Shown one piece after another: positions 15,842-24,243 of a stretch of DNA of 45,204 nt. The position numbers and the translations under genes were made by a program. Position 1 is the first letter of the stretch. Every line of letters starts with the position of its first letter. The DNA lies in contig JBGPGW010000001.1 in assembly GCA_041484095.1 (NCBI GenBank), positions 1 through 45,204 of the forward strand, written 5' to 3'. The notes under the pieces were generated by a model that was given only the letters and a program-made list of their open reading frames with translations, was not told where the DNA came from and ran no database searches. Source of the stretch: JBGPGW01 sp041484095. Lineage in GTDB: Bacteria; Pseudomonadota; Alphaproteobacteria; CADEGL01.

Positions 15842-16234
15842 TCAGCTCGCCGGCTGCTCTGCCGGCTGTTCCGCCGGCGCAGCGGCCGCCGCCGCGGCCT
15901 TGGCCGCTTCGCCCGCCGCCTTCATCCGCTCTTGCGCCTTTGCCTTCGGCAGATGCGCCTTCGTCGTCTCGCGAATCACCGGTTTCGGTCCGAGACCCGC
16001 GGTGTGGAGGAAATGCGCCACGCGGTCGCTTGGCTGCGCGCCGACGCCAAGCCAATGCTTGATGCGATCGACTTTGAGCACGACGCGCTGCGGGTCCTCC
16101 CGCGGCAGCATGGGATTGTATGTGCCGAGCCGTTCAATGAACCGGCCATCGCGCGGGCTGCGCGAATCAGCAACGACGATCCGATAGAATGGGCGCTTCT
16201 TCGCGCCGGCCCGAGTCATGCGAATTTTGAGCAT
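15842..16234 (-). CDS. rpsP: Ribosomal protein bS16
   Basis: 30S assembly protein. 130 residues: the first 80 or so are canonical (MLKIRMTRAGAKKRPFYRIV, DSRSPRDGRFIERLGTYNPM, RIKHWLGVGAQPSDRVAHFL). An Ala/Glu-rich tail follows (KAAGEAAKAAAAAAAPAEQP), longer than in enterics and typical of alphaproteobacteria. 94 bp separate it from ffh upstream, enough for a promoter; I see none clearly. Confidence 0.96.
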   Translation of the reverse strand: MLKIRMTRAGAKKRPFYRIVVADSRSPRDGRFIERLGTYNPMLPREDPQRVVLKVDRIKHWLGVGAQPSDRVAHFLHTAGLGPKPVIRETTKAHLPKAKAQERMKAAGEAAKAAAAAAAPAEQPAEQPAS

Positions 16235-16328
16235 GTCTTTGCGGTTCTCCCTTTTCGATGTCTTTCGTTTCTCTCGATCTCAAACAGTCACGTGAGCACG
16301 ATTCGTTACCCGTATCCGCCGTCCCGAT

Positions 16329-17699
16329 TCAGCGCATCGGGAATCCCGGCGGGCGAGCCATGCCAGCCGGCATCCCCGCCCTCATCAAGCCCTTCTTGCC
16401 GAGTTTGCCCATGCGTTTCATCATCTTCTGCATCTCGAAGAATTGCTTGAGGAGGCGATTGACCTCCTGAACCGACGTGCCGGAGCCCGCGGCGATGCGC
16501 TGCCGGCGCGAGGCCTTGATGACTTCGGGACGCCGGCGTTCGCCCTTGGTCATCGACATGATGATCGCCTCCTGACGCTTCAGGACCGACTCGTCGAGTT
16601 TGGCATCCGCGAGCTGCTTCTTCACTTTCTGGACGCCGGGCAACAGCCCGAGCAGGCCTTCGACCCCGCCCATGCGCCGCACCTGGCGGAGCTGCTGCGC
16701 CATGTCGCCGAGATCGAACTGCCCTTTCTCGATCTTGCGGGCCAGTTTCTCGGCCTCTTCCTGCTCGATCGTCTCGGCCGCCTTCTCGACGAGACCGACG
16801 ACGTCGCCCATGCCCAGGATGCGGCCGGCGATGCGATCGGGATGGAATTGCTCGAGCGCGTCGAGTTTCTCGCCCGTGCCGATCAGTTTGATAGGACGTC
16901 CCGTCACGGCCCGCATGGACAGCGCAGCACCACCGCGCGCATCGCCGTCGACGCGCGTGAGGACGATGCCCGTCAGACCCAATTTCTCGTGAAAGCTCTT
17001 GGCCACGTTGACGGCGTCCTGACCCGTCATGGCGTCCGCGACCAGCAGCGTTTCGACCGGATTGACCGCGGCGCCGATCGATGCGGCCTCTTCCATCAAC
17101 TCGTCATCGACATGCAGGCGCCCCGCCGTATCGAGCAGAACGACGTCATAGGCTTCGAGAAGCGCCGTCTGCATCGCGCGGCGCGCGATCGCGACGGGCG
17201 GCTCGCCGGACACGACCGGCAACGTCGCGACCCCGGCCTGGCGGCCCAGCACCGCAAGCTGTTCCTGGGCGGCCGGACGCCGCACGTCGAGCGACGCCAT
17301 CAGCGTCTTCTTCTTGTGGCGCGCCGTCAGCCACTGGCCCAGCTTGGCCGTGGTCGTCGTCTTGCCGGAGCCCTGGAGCCCGACCATCAGGATGGGAACG
17401 GGCGGGCTGGCCGCGAGGTTGATGTCTTCGGCCTTGCCGCCCAGCGTCTCCACGAGATGATCGTGGACGATCTTGATCACCATCTGGCCGGGCGTGACGC
17501 TCTTGACCACGTCCTGGCCGATCGCGCGTTCCCTGACGGCGGCGAGGAAATCCTTGACCACGGACAGGGCGACATCGGCCTCGAGCAGCGCCACGCGCAC
17601 CTCGCGGAGCGCCTCGTCGACGTCGGACTCCGAGAGCGCGCCGCGCCTGGTCAGGCGCTCGAAAATCGTGCCGAGGCGTGTGGTAAGGGTTTCGAACAT
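16329..17699 (-). CDS. ffh: Signal recognition particle protein Ffh
   Basis: SRP54 GTPase that binds signal sequences and 4.5S RNA; 456 residues. N domain (1-85), G domain with P-loop GLQGSGKTTTTAKLG (107-121), DTAGRLHVDDELM and TRVDGDARGGAALS, then the Met-rich M domain (about 325-456) with GLLGLLPG, the SRP RNA-binding SGTSVQEVNRLLKQF and a final Met-rich tail. Its receptor ftsY lies about 8 kb to the right on the other strand. First gene of the minus-strand cluster ffh-rpsP-rimM-trmD-rplS-leuCDB. Confidence 0.97.
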   Translation of the reverse strand: MFETLTTRLGTIFERLTRRGALSESDVDEALREVRVALLEADVALSVVKDFLAAVRERAIGQDVVKSVTPGQMVIKIVHDHLVETLGGKAEDINLAASPPVPILMVGLQGSGKTTTTAKLGQWLTARHKKKTLMASLDVRRPAAQEQLAVLGRQAGVATLPVVSGEPPVAIARRAMQTALLEAYDVVLLDTAGRLHVDDELMEEAASIGAAVNPVETLLVADAMTGQDAVNVAKSFHEKLGLTGIVLTRVDGDARGGAALSMRAVTGRPIKLIGTGEKLDALEQFHPDRIAGRILGMGDVVGLVEKAAETIEQEEAEKLARKIEKGQFDLGDMAQQLRQVRRMGGVEGLLGLLPGVQKVKKQLADAKLDESVLKRQEAIIMSMTKGERRRPEVIKASRRQRIAAGSGTSVQEVNRLLKQFFEMQKMMKRMGKLGKKGLMRAGMPAGMARPPGFPMR

Positions 17700-17854
17700 C
17701 GTCCTTCCGACCTGAATCCGCGACGCCCAAACGCATACGACGCCAGTGCGCGAAACTCGCGGACTGGCGGGCCCCAGATGGGGCTAAACGCCGCAATTCC
17801 CTTAGGCGTCCGGAACTTAGAGGTGGGGGGCGCTCAAGTCAAGCCGGGCGCCGG

Positions 17855-18583
17855 TCAATCGGCGACGCACCGGCCGATGGAGGCGGGGCCGCAGCGCCTG
17901 CCATCGACCCAGATCGCGCCGATCAGCGAGGCGCCGGTGAGGTCAGCCTTTCCGATCTTCGCTTTCCTCAGATCGACCCCCACCAGATTGGCGGACGCGA
18001 AGATGGCCCCCGCCAAGTCGGCCCCGCGGAGATCCGCCCCCGCGAGATCGGCTCCGGTCAGGTCCGAGCCGCTCAAATCCACCCCCACCATGGCGGCCTG
18101 CGTCATCCTGGCGCCGGCGAGATCGACCCTCGAAAGCACCGCCTTGGACAGATTGGCATCGTTCAGAATCGATCCCCTGAGCCGCGCGCCCGCGAAATTC
18201 GCAGCGGACGCATTCGCCTTGAGGAGAATGGCGCGCTCCAAATCCGCATTGGCGAAATTGGCCCCGGACAGGTTGGCGCCGGTCATGGCAACGCCCCGCA
18301 TCTGCGCCCCATCGAAATGGGCGCCCGTCAGATCGGCATCGTAGAGAATCGTCGCATAGAAATCGCCGCTCGACAGATCGGCGTGCGTGAGATTCGCGCG
18401 CGTCATGACAGCCTCGCCAAGGCGCGCGCCCTGCATCCGCATGCCGTGGAGATCGACGCCGGTCTTGTCGCATCGCCGCCAGTCGACCGCCTTATCCGGC
18501 GGGTCGTTGCACTTGGCCGTTGCCACGCCGGCCGTCAATGCAACGATCGTGATGCTCAGCAATGCGAGCGCACGACTCCGCAT
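17855..18583 (-). CDS. Exported pentapeptide-repeat protein A
   Basis: 242 residues. Signal peptide (MRSRALALLSITIVALTAGVATA), then CNDPPDKAVDWRRCDKTGVDLHGM. About 30 tandem A(D/N)LXX-type pentapeptides follow (for example ANLTHADLSSGDF and GADLRGADLAGA), predicted to form a right-handed quadrilateral beta-helix. It closes with DGRRCGPASIGRCVAD. The flanking Cys pairs suggest disulphide caps at both ends in the periplasm. The start at 18583 gives the signal peptide; the longer frame to 18691 runs into the paralogue. Second gene of a pair, 10 bp after paralogue B. Function unknown. Antibiotic-target mimicry is known for some cytoplasmic pentapeptide proteins but does not fit export. Confidence 0.83.
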   Translation of the reverse strand: MRSRALALLSITIVALTAGVATAKCNDPPDKAVDWRRCDKTGVDLHGMRMQGARLGEAVMTRANLTHADLSSGDFYATILYDADLTGAHFDGAQMRGVAMTGANLSGANFANADLERAILLKANASAANFAGARLRGSILNDANLSKAVLSRVDLAGARMTQAAMVGVDLSGSDLTGADLAGADLRGADLAGAIFASANLVGVDLRKAKIGKADLTGASLIGAIWVDGRRCGPASIGRCVAD

Positions 18584-18593
18584 GGTGTGTCTC

Positions 18594-19145
18594 CTATTCA
18601 CCGTTGCAAACACCGATGGAGCCGTTCTCGCAAATCCGGCCATCCGTCCACCGCGCGCGGACGAGATTGGCGCCGTCGAGCTTTGCGCCATCGAGTTTCG
18701 CGCCCGTCAAATCCGCGCCCACGAGAAAGGCGTCTCGAAGGTCGACGCCGGTCAAATCGGCATAGCGAAGGTTGGCGCCGGCCAGGCTCGCGGTGTTGAG
18801 ATTGGCCCCGTTCAGCAGCGCCGAGGACAGATCGACGCCGCCGAGATGGGCCGATCTCAAATCCGCCCGATCGAGATTCGCCTTCATCAGCCGCGCACCC
18901 TGAAGATTGATCTGGCGCATGACCGCGCCGGAAAGATCGGCCTCGACCAAGTTCGCGCCCGTCATCTTCGCGCGCGTGAGTTCCGCGCCGGTGAGGTCCG
19001 CGCCCGGCAATTGAATTTGCGTCTTGAGGCACTGTGTCCAGTCGACAAGCGGCGCTGGCGGGTCGCTGCATGCGGCCGCCGCCAGCCGTGCGGCGCTTGG
19101 CAGCATCACGGTCAGGCTGACAACGGCCATCACGACCGGTCGCAT
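18594..19145 (-). CDS. Exported pentapeptide-repeat protein B
   Basis: 183 residues. Same plan as the downstream paralogue: signal peptide (MRPVVMAVVSLTVMLPSAARLAAA), cap CSDPPAPLVDWTQCLKTQIQL, about 20 pentapeptides (for example GADLTGAELTRAKMTGANL and GADLTGAKLDGAKLDGANL), and C-terminal cap DGRICENGSIGVCNGE. The shared CxDPPxxxVDWxxC head and the GSIGxC-type tail show that A and B arose by tandem duplication and then changed repeat number. The ATG at 19143-19145 gives the signal peptide. It begins 4 bp after the CGNR gene ends, so it could be read from the hydrolase promoter. Confidence 0.83.
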   Translation of the reverse strand: MRPVVMAVVSLTVMLPSAARLAAAACSDPPAPLVDWTQCLKTQIQLPGADLTGAELTRAKMTGANLVEADLSGAVMRQINLQGARLMKANLDRADLRSAHLGGVDLSSALLNGANLNTASLAGANLRYADLTGVDLRDAFLVGADLTGAKLDGAKLDGANLVRARWTDGRICENGSIGVCNGE

Positions 19146-19149
19146 CCGA

Positions 19150-19779
19150 TCATCCCCCGGTCGGAGCGGCATGGTGGCGATGATAATGCCGGCGCGCCTT
19201 CGCCCGATTGCCGCACACCTCCATCTCGCACCAGCGGCGGCTGCGATTGCGCGTCTCGTCGAGGAACAGCCAGCCGCAGGCGACACCCCCGCACTCGCCT
19301 ATACGCACGAGCCGGTCGCCCGTGAGGAGCCCGGCCGCCGAATGCGCGATGGGCCAAAGCATGCAGTCGATGGAATCGCGGTGCCATTGCCAACCAAAGA
19401 CGCCGTCACGCTCGGCGATTCCGCCGTGTCGCGCCGCGTCGGCCAAGACTCCGTTCATGATCGCGAGATCGCTGTCGGGAACGGAGCGCCCGTGCGCGAT
19501 ATTGACGAAAACGCCGTGGAGCGCATCGCGCAATCGGCGTGCCCGTTGAAGCGCGTCCTCGGCGGCGCTCGCATCACGGCTCGCCTGCCGTTCGAGGTCC
19601 GCCGCTTCTCCATCGTTCAAGACCCGCGCGCGCATGCACCAGGCCAGAAGGTCGTCGTAGTTTCCAAGCCGATCGCGCTCGGTGGGCGTGCCGCGGCCGC
19701 TTTTCGTGTTCACGAAATCGAGACAGAGGCGCCCCGCGAGGAATTTTGCGGATCGAGCGTGCGGCGTATCTGGGATCAT
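19150..19779 (-). CDS. CGNR zinc-finger protein (ABATE domain), probable regulator
   Basis: 209 residues. N-terminal ABATE-type region starting KFLAGRLCLDFVNTKSGRG and a helical middle (60-150). The C-terminal zf-CGNR motif is CGGVACGWLFLD...RRWCEMEVCGNRAKARRHY, with C163, C168, C184 and C189 as likely zinc ligands and the Arg/His-rich end as DNA contact. Family members are thought to be transcription regulators, often beside an enzyme gene. It follows the hydrolase by 12 bp in one operon; the three-copy motif in front of the hydrolase is its most likely target (inference). Confidence 0.85.
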   Translation of the reverse strand: MIPDTPHARSAKFLAGRLCLDFVNTKSGRGTPTERDRLGNYDDLLAWCMRARVLNDGEAADLERQASRDASAAEDALQRARRLRDALHGVFVNIAHGRSVPDSDLAIMNGVLADAARHGGIAERDGVFGWQWHRDSIDCMLWPIAHSAAGLLTGDRLVRIGECGGVACGWLFLDETRNRSRRWCEMEVCGNRAKARRHYHRHHAAPTGG

Positions 19780-19791
19780 GGATCTCTCGCT

Positions 19792-20652
19792 TCAACGTCG
19801 AGCAGCCGCACCGCGGAGCGCTGGTGCGTTGTCTTCTCTGAGAAATGCAGCGATTTCGTCAGCCGTCGCGACGGGTGCGTCATCCATTGCGAAATGACCC
19901 ACCTCTGGCAGCACGCCGAGGGTTGCGCCTGGGATGAGGCGGACAAGCCGCTCGCCGTGGTCAAGCGGGATCCAAGTGTCCTCTCCACCCCAAAGGATGC
20001 GCGTCGGCGTCGCCATGCGCGGAAGCGCCCGCTCGATGCGGTCGAGATAGTTCTCATCGAACTGGCCGATGAACCGGAAATACGCGGCTTGTCCCTCGGT
20101 TCCGCGCCACGGGGCGAAATACCCCTCGAAGGTCTCTTCGTCCATCGTCCGATACATCGTGGTCGGAATGTGGGCGCGCAGAACCTGTTCGTAGATGCGC
20201 GCCGGCATCGTCTGATACGCCTCGAGATGCGCGCGCACATGGAGCGAATTCGAGGACATGCACGGATTCAGCGTACCGGCATCGATCAGGACAAGGCGGC
20301 GATATCGACACCCCTCGAAGAGACAGGCACCGAGGGCCGCAGCGACGCCGAAGTCGTGCGCCACCATGAGCGGCTCGTCGAGCCCCCAATGATCGAGAAG
20401 ACGCGATAGGAGGCGCGCCTGCGCCTCGCCACTGACCGACTGGCCGTCGCGTTTGTCCGAGGCGCCGAACCCCCGCATGTCGAACACATGGACACGCCAA
20501 TGTGCCGCAAGAAGCGGTGCCACGCGCCGCCAGGAAAACGAGTTCCCGGGAAATCCATGGACGAGGACGACGGGCGGGCCAGCGCCAAGGATGTCGTAGG
20601 CGATCTGATCGCTATCGATCCCGACCATTTGCTTGAGGCGCCATTCCGCCAT
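19792..20652 (-). CDS. Alpha/beta hydrolase with Asp nucleophile
   Basis: 286 residues from the chosen start. Oxyanion motif VHGFPGNSFSW (31-41), nucleophile elbow VAHDFGVAAALG with Asp100 in place of Ser, acid in WGGEDTWIPL (Asp225) and catalytic His253 in VGHFAMDD. An Asp nucleophile points to haloacetate/haloalkane dehalogenases or epoxide hydrolases rather than esterases. I start at the ATG 20650-20652, because CAGGAG lies 6 nt upstream; ATGs at 20670, 20676 and 20712 have no such site and would put translation inside the operator array. First gene of an operon with the CGNR regulator. Substrate unknown. Confidence 0.85.
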   Translation of the reverse strand: MAEWRLKQMVGIDSDQIAYDILGAGPPVVLVHGFPGNSFSWRRVAPLLAAHWRVHVFDMRGFGASDKRDGQSVSGEAQARLLSRLLDHWGLDEPLMVAHDFGVAAALGACLFEGCRYRRLVLIDAGTLNPCMSSNSLHVRAHLEAYQTMPARIYEQVLRAHIPTTMYRTMDEETFEGYFAPWRGTEGQAAYFRFIGQFDENYLDRIERALPRMATPTRILWGGEDTWIPLDHGERLVRLIPGATLGVLPEVGHFAMDDAPVATADEIAAFLREDNAPALRGAAARR

Positions 20653-20715
20653 CCGAATCTCCTGCCCCATGGTCATTCCGCGGTTCCCCGCGCGGAATAA
20701 CCGCCAATCCATATT

Positions 20716-20773
20716 TTAGTGGTTATACAATATTCCGACCAAAATAACCTGTAAAGAGCATTTTACTGGTTAT
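20716..20773. promoter_or_regulatory. Three-copy operator-like motif
   Basis: TTAGTGGTTAT (plus, 20716-20726), TTACAGGTTAT (minus, 20744-20754) and TTACTGGTTAT (plus, 20763-20773). Consensus TTASNGGTTAT, with copies two and three nearest and in opposite orientation. They lie in an AT-rich 60 bp just upstream of the hydrolase gene. Probably the binding sites of the operon's own CGNR regulator. Confidence 0.7.
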
Positions 20774-20872
20774 CTAGCGGCCGACGCGAGCCCGCGGCCG
20801 CGCGATTTCGGCGATACGCCGAGCGCTGTGCTCGAAGACGGCAATCAACAAAAGCAGGGGGTTAGAGACGGG

Positions 20873-22039
20873 TCAGCGCTTGAAGTGTTTGGACAGCGCG
20901 AGGCCCTGGCGTTGATAGGACGACCCGATGGCCGGCCCATAGATCTTTTCCGGGACGGCCAGGAGACGCTCCAGCACGATCCGGCCGACGATCTGGCCGT
21001 CATCGAGCAAGAACGGCACCTCGTGGGAGCGGACCTCGAGCACCGCCTTGGCGCGCGAGGTTCCATCCTCGCCGTAGCCGAATCCGGGATCGAAGAACCC
21101 GGCGTAGTGCACGCGAAACTCGCCCACGAGGGTGTCGTAGGCCACCATCTCCGCCGCGTGATCGGGCGGGATGCTTACCGTCTCGCGCGAGGCCAGGATG
21201 TAGAAATCGTCGGGATCGAGGATGAGCGTGCGCCGCTTGTTCGCATAGACGCGATCCCAATAATCGTCGATCGCGTAGCGGCCGATCTCGTCGTAGTCGA
21301 TGACGTCGGCGTGCTTCTTCGCGCGGTATCCGATGAGCCCGGTCTTCTCGTCGCCCGCGAGGTCGACCGTCATCGGGACGGAGCCCTTCATGATGGAGGT
21401 GGGATCCGGCGCGATGTCGAGAAGCTGCGCATCCTCCACGAGACGCGCAAGCTCGGCGCGGCTCTGTACGGGTGTTCCGCGCCGAAGGCGCAGCTGATTG
21501 AGGCGCGAGCCCGCGCGCACGACCACTCCGAAAACGCACGGCGAAATCTCCGCATAGAGCGGGCCGCGATAGCCGCGCCGCACGCGCTCGAATTCAACCG
21601 CGTGATCGGTGATGACGCGCGTGAAAATGTTGAGCCGTCCGGTCGAGCTCTTCGGATTGCAGAATCCGGCGATGTCGGATTTGAGGGACAGATGCTCCAT
21701 GAGAGGCACGATGTAGACGCTGCCCTTCTCGAGGACGGCGCCCGACGAAAGATCGATGCGCGTGGCGCCGAGTTCGTCGAGCTTTTCCTGCACGGTCGCC
21801 TTGGGACCGGGAAGGAAGCTCGCCCGCACGCGGTAGGCGACATCGCCGAGCCGGAGGTCGAGACTCGCGGGCTGGATTTGCCCGTCGGTGATCTCCGGCA
21901 CCGCCTTGATGTCGCCCGTCCGCACCATCTGCCGGATGCTCTGGAAGGGAAGGATGCCGGTCGTGTGATGCGGTCCCGCCTGCTCACGATCGGGGGGGAA
22001 AAGAGTCTCGAGCGCCTGGGACATGGGGGCCTGGGACAT
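20873..22039 (-). CDS. Double-domain dCTP deaminase
   Basis: 2'-deoxycytidine 5'-triphosphate deaminase of the long alphaproteobacterial type, 388 residues, supplying dUTP for dTMP synthesis. Two Dcd/dUTPase-like jelly-roll halves: the first with QIQPASLDLRLGDVAYRVRASFLPG and FCNPKSSTGRLNIFTRVITD, the second with ILDPDDFYILASRETVSIPPDHAAEMVAYDTLVGEFRVHYAGFFDPGFGYG. The ordinary Dcd is about 190 residues, so this is a fused or duplicated form. ATGs at 22039 and 22024 fall in a tandem MSQAPMSQA repeat; neither has a good SD, so the start is uncertain by five codons. A further in-frame start at 22099 looks non-homologous. Confidence 0.9.
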   Translation of the reverse strand: MSQAPMSQALETLFPPDREQAGPHHTTGILPFQSIRQMVRTGDIKAVPEITDGQIQPASLDLRLGDVAYRVRASFLPGPKATVQEKLDELGATRIDLSSGAVLEKGSVYIVPLMEHLSLKSDIAGFCNPKSSTGRLNIFTRVITDHAVEFERVRRGYRGPLYAEISPCVFGVVVRAGSRLNQLRLRRGTPVQSRAELARLVEDAQLLDIAPDPTSIMKGSVPMTVDLAGDEKTGLIGYRAKKHADVIDYDEIGRYAIDDYWDRVYANKRRTLILDPDDFYILASRETVSIPPDHAAEMVAYDTLVGEFRVHYAGFFDPGFGYGEDGTSRAKAVLEVRSHEVPFLLDDGQIVGRIVLERLLAVPEKIYGPAIGSSYQRQGLALSKHFKR

Positions 22040-22132
22040 GGGGGACCGATCGATGGGGCGGACGTGCCCCGACCATAGCAAAATCCGGCCCAGCGACAAG
22101 CCGGCGCACCAGGTCCGCTCGCGCGCACCGGG

Positions 22133-22299
22133 CCGTCCACAGCTCTTGCACAGGCTTCTCCACAGGCCCCCACCACGGAAAAGAGACGATGCTGCACGAT
22201 GGTTAACGCCTCATCGAAAGACGATCCACAGACGGCAGAAAATTCCGAGGCTTCCTTGCGGGTTCGAGACGAATTATGCTCGCCCCAGGCTGTGAATCG
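22133..22299. promoter_or_regulatory. Cluster of CACA-type DnaA-box-like words at the strand switch
   Basis: CCGTCCACA (22133-22141), TCTTGCACA (22144-22152, one off TTWTNCACA), TTCTCCACA (22156-22164, one off), CGATCCACA (22222-22230, one off the Caulobacter G-box) and CGATTCACA (minus, 22291-22299). GTTAAC lies at 22202-22207. It sits between dcd (minus) and the dapA-like gene (plus), so it also holds both promoters. The matches are weaker than those at 1547-1607. Confidence 0.4.
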
Positions 22300-22332
22300 A
22301 CAATCGCAGGCTCGAAATCGGAGACCCAATCG

Positions 22333-23298
22333 ATGGCGCACACGCTCCTGACAGGCTCATTCGTGGCATTGCTGACGCCGTTCAACAATGATGAGTCAGT
22401 GGACTACGAAGGCTTCCGCACGCTGCTCGACTTCCATCGCACGCACCGCTCGTCCGCCGTCCTGATCATGGGCTCGACCGGCGAAGCCTCGATGCTGACG
22501 CCCGAGGAAAAGCGCGACATCGTCTCGGCGACGCTCAAGTGGAAAACGCCGGACATGCAACTCTGGTACGGCTGCACGGGCAACAACACGGCCTCGTCGA
22601 TCAAACAGGTGAAGCACGCCTCGGCCGAAGGGGCCGACGGCGTCGTCGTCACCGTGCCGTCCTACGTCGTGCCTTCGGAAGAGGAATCCGTCCGGTTCTT
22701 TCTCGACGTCGCCGACGCATCGACCGTTCCGGTCGGCATCTACAACAACCCGACGCGCGTGAGGACCGATCTGTCGGCCGCGGCCATGATTCGCATCGCC
22801 GAGCACCCGAACATCGTGCTGCTCAAGGAGGCGACGTCGCGCGGCGATCAGATCGCGCGCATCGCGCGGGCACGCCAGCACCTCTCGATCATGTGCTGCG
22901 ACTCGCCCAATCTCGGTCTCGTGATGCAGGTCATGGCGCTCGGCGGGCAGGGGACCGCCAATATGGGCGGCAACATCATCCCGCGGGAGATGGCGACGAT
23001 CTCGACCCCGTGGCGGGATTTCGCCGACGTCGAAGCCTTCCGGACCGCCTATTTGAAGGTGCTGCCGCTTCTTCATTTCCACTATTCCGCCATCAACCCG
23101 GTGGCCGTGAAGTCGCTCGCGCGTGCGCTCGGCCTTCCGGCGGGGCCGTTCCGTCGTCCGCTTCTCGGCCTGCCCGAGGACGCGCTCGCGAAAGGCGTGG
23201 AGATCGTGCGCGAGCTCGGCATTGCCGAGCAGTACGGCTATCGCCTCGGCGACAAGGGTCGGGTGCTCTCGATCGGAAGCCGCACCGCGGCCGAGTAA
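22333..23298 (+). CDS. dapA: DapA-family aldolase, probable dihydrodipicolinate synthase
   Basis: TIM-barrel lyase using a Schiff-base lysine, 321 residues (ordinary DapA is about 290). GSTGEASML holds the Thr49 equivalent of the proton relay. GIYNNPTRVRTDL holds Tyr138 and Arg143, matching the DapA catalytic Tyr and carboxylate-binding Arg. VLLKEAT holds the Schiff-base Lys165. The first Thr of the usual TTGE is Ser here. DapA condenses pyruvate with aspartate semialdehyde in lysine/DAP synthesis. The link with dapF supports this, but relatives in the family act on other keto-acids, so the symbol is provisional. ATG at 22333-22335; the frame upstream is non-homologous. Confidence 0.78.
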   Translation: MAHTLLTGSFVALLTPFNNDESVDYEGFRTLLDFHRTHRSSAVLIMGSTGEASMLTPEEKRDIVSATLKWKTPDMQLWYGCTGNNTASSIKQVKHASAEGADGVVVTVPSYVVPSEEESVRFFLDVADASTVPVGIYNNPTRVRTDLSAAAMIRIAEHPNIVLLKEATSRGDQIARIARARQHLSIMCCDSPNLGLVMQVMALGGQGTANMGGNIIPREMATISTPWRDFADVEAFRTAYLKVLPLLHFHYSAINPVAVKSLARALGLPAGPFRRPLLGLPEDALAKGVEIVRELGIAEQYGYRLGDKGRVLSIGSRTAAE

Positions 23299-23394
23299 GC
23301 CTCCGGACGGGATTCCAGGCGGGCAGGGCCGGATCGACCCCCGAGGGGCAATTCCCTTGGACTCGCCCGACGCCGTCGCCATATAAGGGCCGAC

Positions 23395-24243
23395 ATGGCG
23401 GCGCGTCCCTTCATCAAGATGCATGGTCTCGGCAACGACTTCGTCGTGCTCGATGCGCGCCGCCATCCACTGACGCTTGACCAGAGCCAGGCGCGCGCCA
23501 TCGCCGACCGCCACACCGGCGTCGGTTGCGATCAGATCATCACGGTCGATATCCCGCGTCAGCGCGGCGCCGACGTCTTCATGCGCATCCAGAACGCCGA
23601 CGGCGATGAGGTCGAAGCCTGCGGCAACGGCACACGCTGCGTCGCCGATTTGCTTCTGCGCGAGACGGGACGGCAGGCGGCCGTGATCGAAACCGTGGCC
23701 GGGCTGCTCGTCGCCGAGCGCGAGAGCGCCGACCGCATCAAAGTCGACATGGGTGAGCCGCGTCTCGACTGGCACGAAATTCCGCTCGCCCAGGCCATGG
23801 ACACGAGTCACATCAATCTGACCGTCGAGTCCCTGAGCGACCCATGCGCCGTCAACATGGGCAATCCTCACATCGTGTTCTTCGTGCCGGATGCGGCGTC
23901 CGTGCCCTTGGAACGCCTGGGTCCCATGATCGAGCATCACCCGATCTTTCCCCAGCGCGCGAATGTGAATGTCGCGCAGGTGCTTGACACGCGCCAGATT
24001 CGCCTTCGGGTCTGGGAGCGCGGCGTCGGAATCACCCGCGCCTGCGGGTCGGGCGCGTGCGCGACCGTGGTCGCGGCGCACCGGCGCGCGCTCGTCGGGC
24101 GCAGCGTCGACGTCCGGCTCGATGGCGGCGTGCTCGCGATCGAGTGGCGGCTGGACAATCACATCTACATGACGGGCCCGATCGCCGTGAGCTTCACGGG
24201 CGAGATCGACGAGACTCTCTTGTCCCGGGGCGGGCGTCCATGA
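23395..24243 (+). CDS. dapF: Diaminopimelate epimerase
   Basis: Converts LL-DAP to meso-DAP, the precursor of lysine and peptidoglycan cross-links; 282 residues. FIKMHGLGNDFVVLDAR at the N-terminus, EACGNGTRCVA with catalytic Cys76, NMGNPHIVFFV, and the second half GVGITRACGSGACATVVAA with catalytic Cys217. Two pseudo-symmetric halves. The stop overlaps the mtaB start (ATGA). Confidence 0.97.
   Translation: MAARPFIKMHGLGNDFVVLDARRHPLTLDQSQARAIADRHTGVGCDQIITVDIPRQRGADVFMRIQNADGDEVEACGNGTRCVADLLLRETGRQAAVIETVAGLLVAERESADRIKVDMGEPRLDWHEIPLAQAMDTSHINLTVESLSDPCAVNMGNPHIVFFVPDAASVPLERLGPMIEHHPIFPQRANVNVAQVLDTRQIRLRVWERGVGITRACGSGACATVVAAHRRALVGRSVDVRLDGGVLAIEWRLDNHIYMTGPIAVSFTGEIDETLLSRGGRP

Noticed and set aside
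16443..18344. 633-codon plus-strand frame opposite ffh and pentapeptide gene A
   Set aside because: Antisense of clear genes in GC-rich DNA; the A/S/P pattern in its second half mirrors the pentapeptide repeats.
22396..24162. 588-codon minus-strand frame opposite dapA and dapF
   Set aside because: Arg/His/Asp-rich shadow of two well-supported genes.
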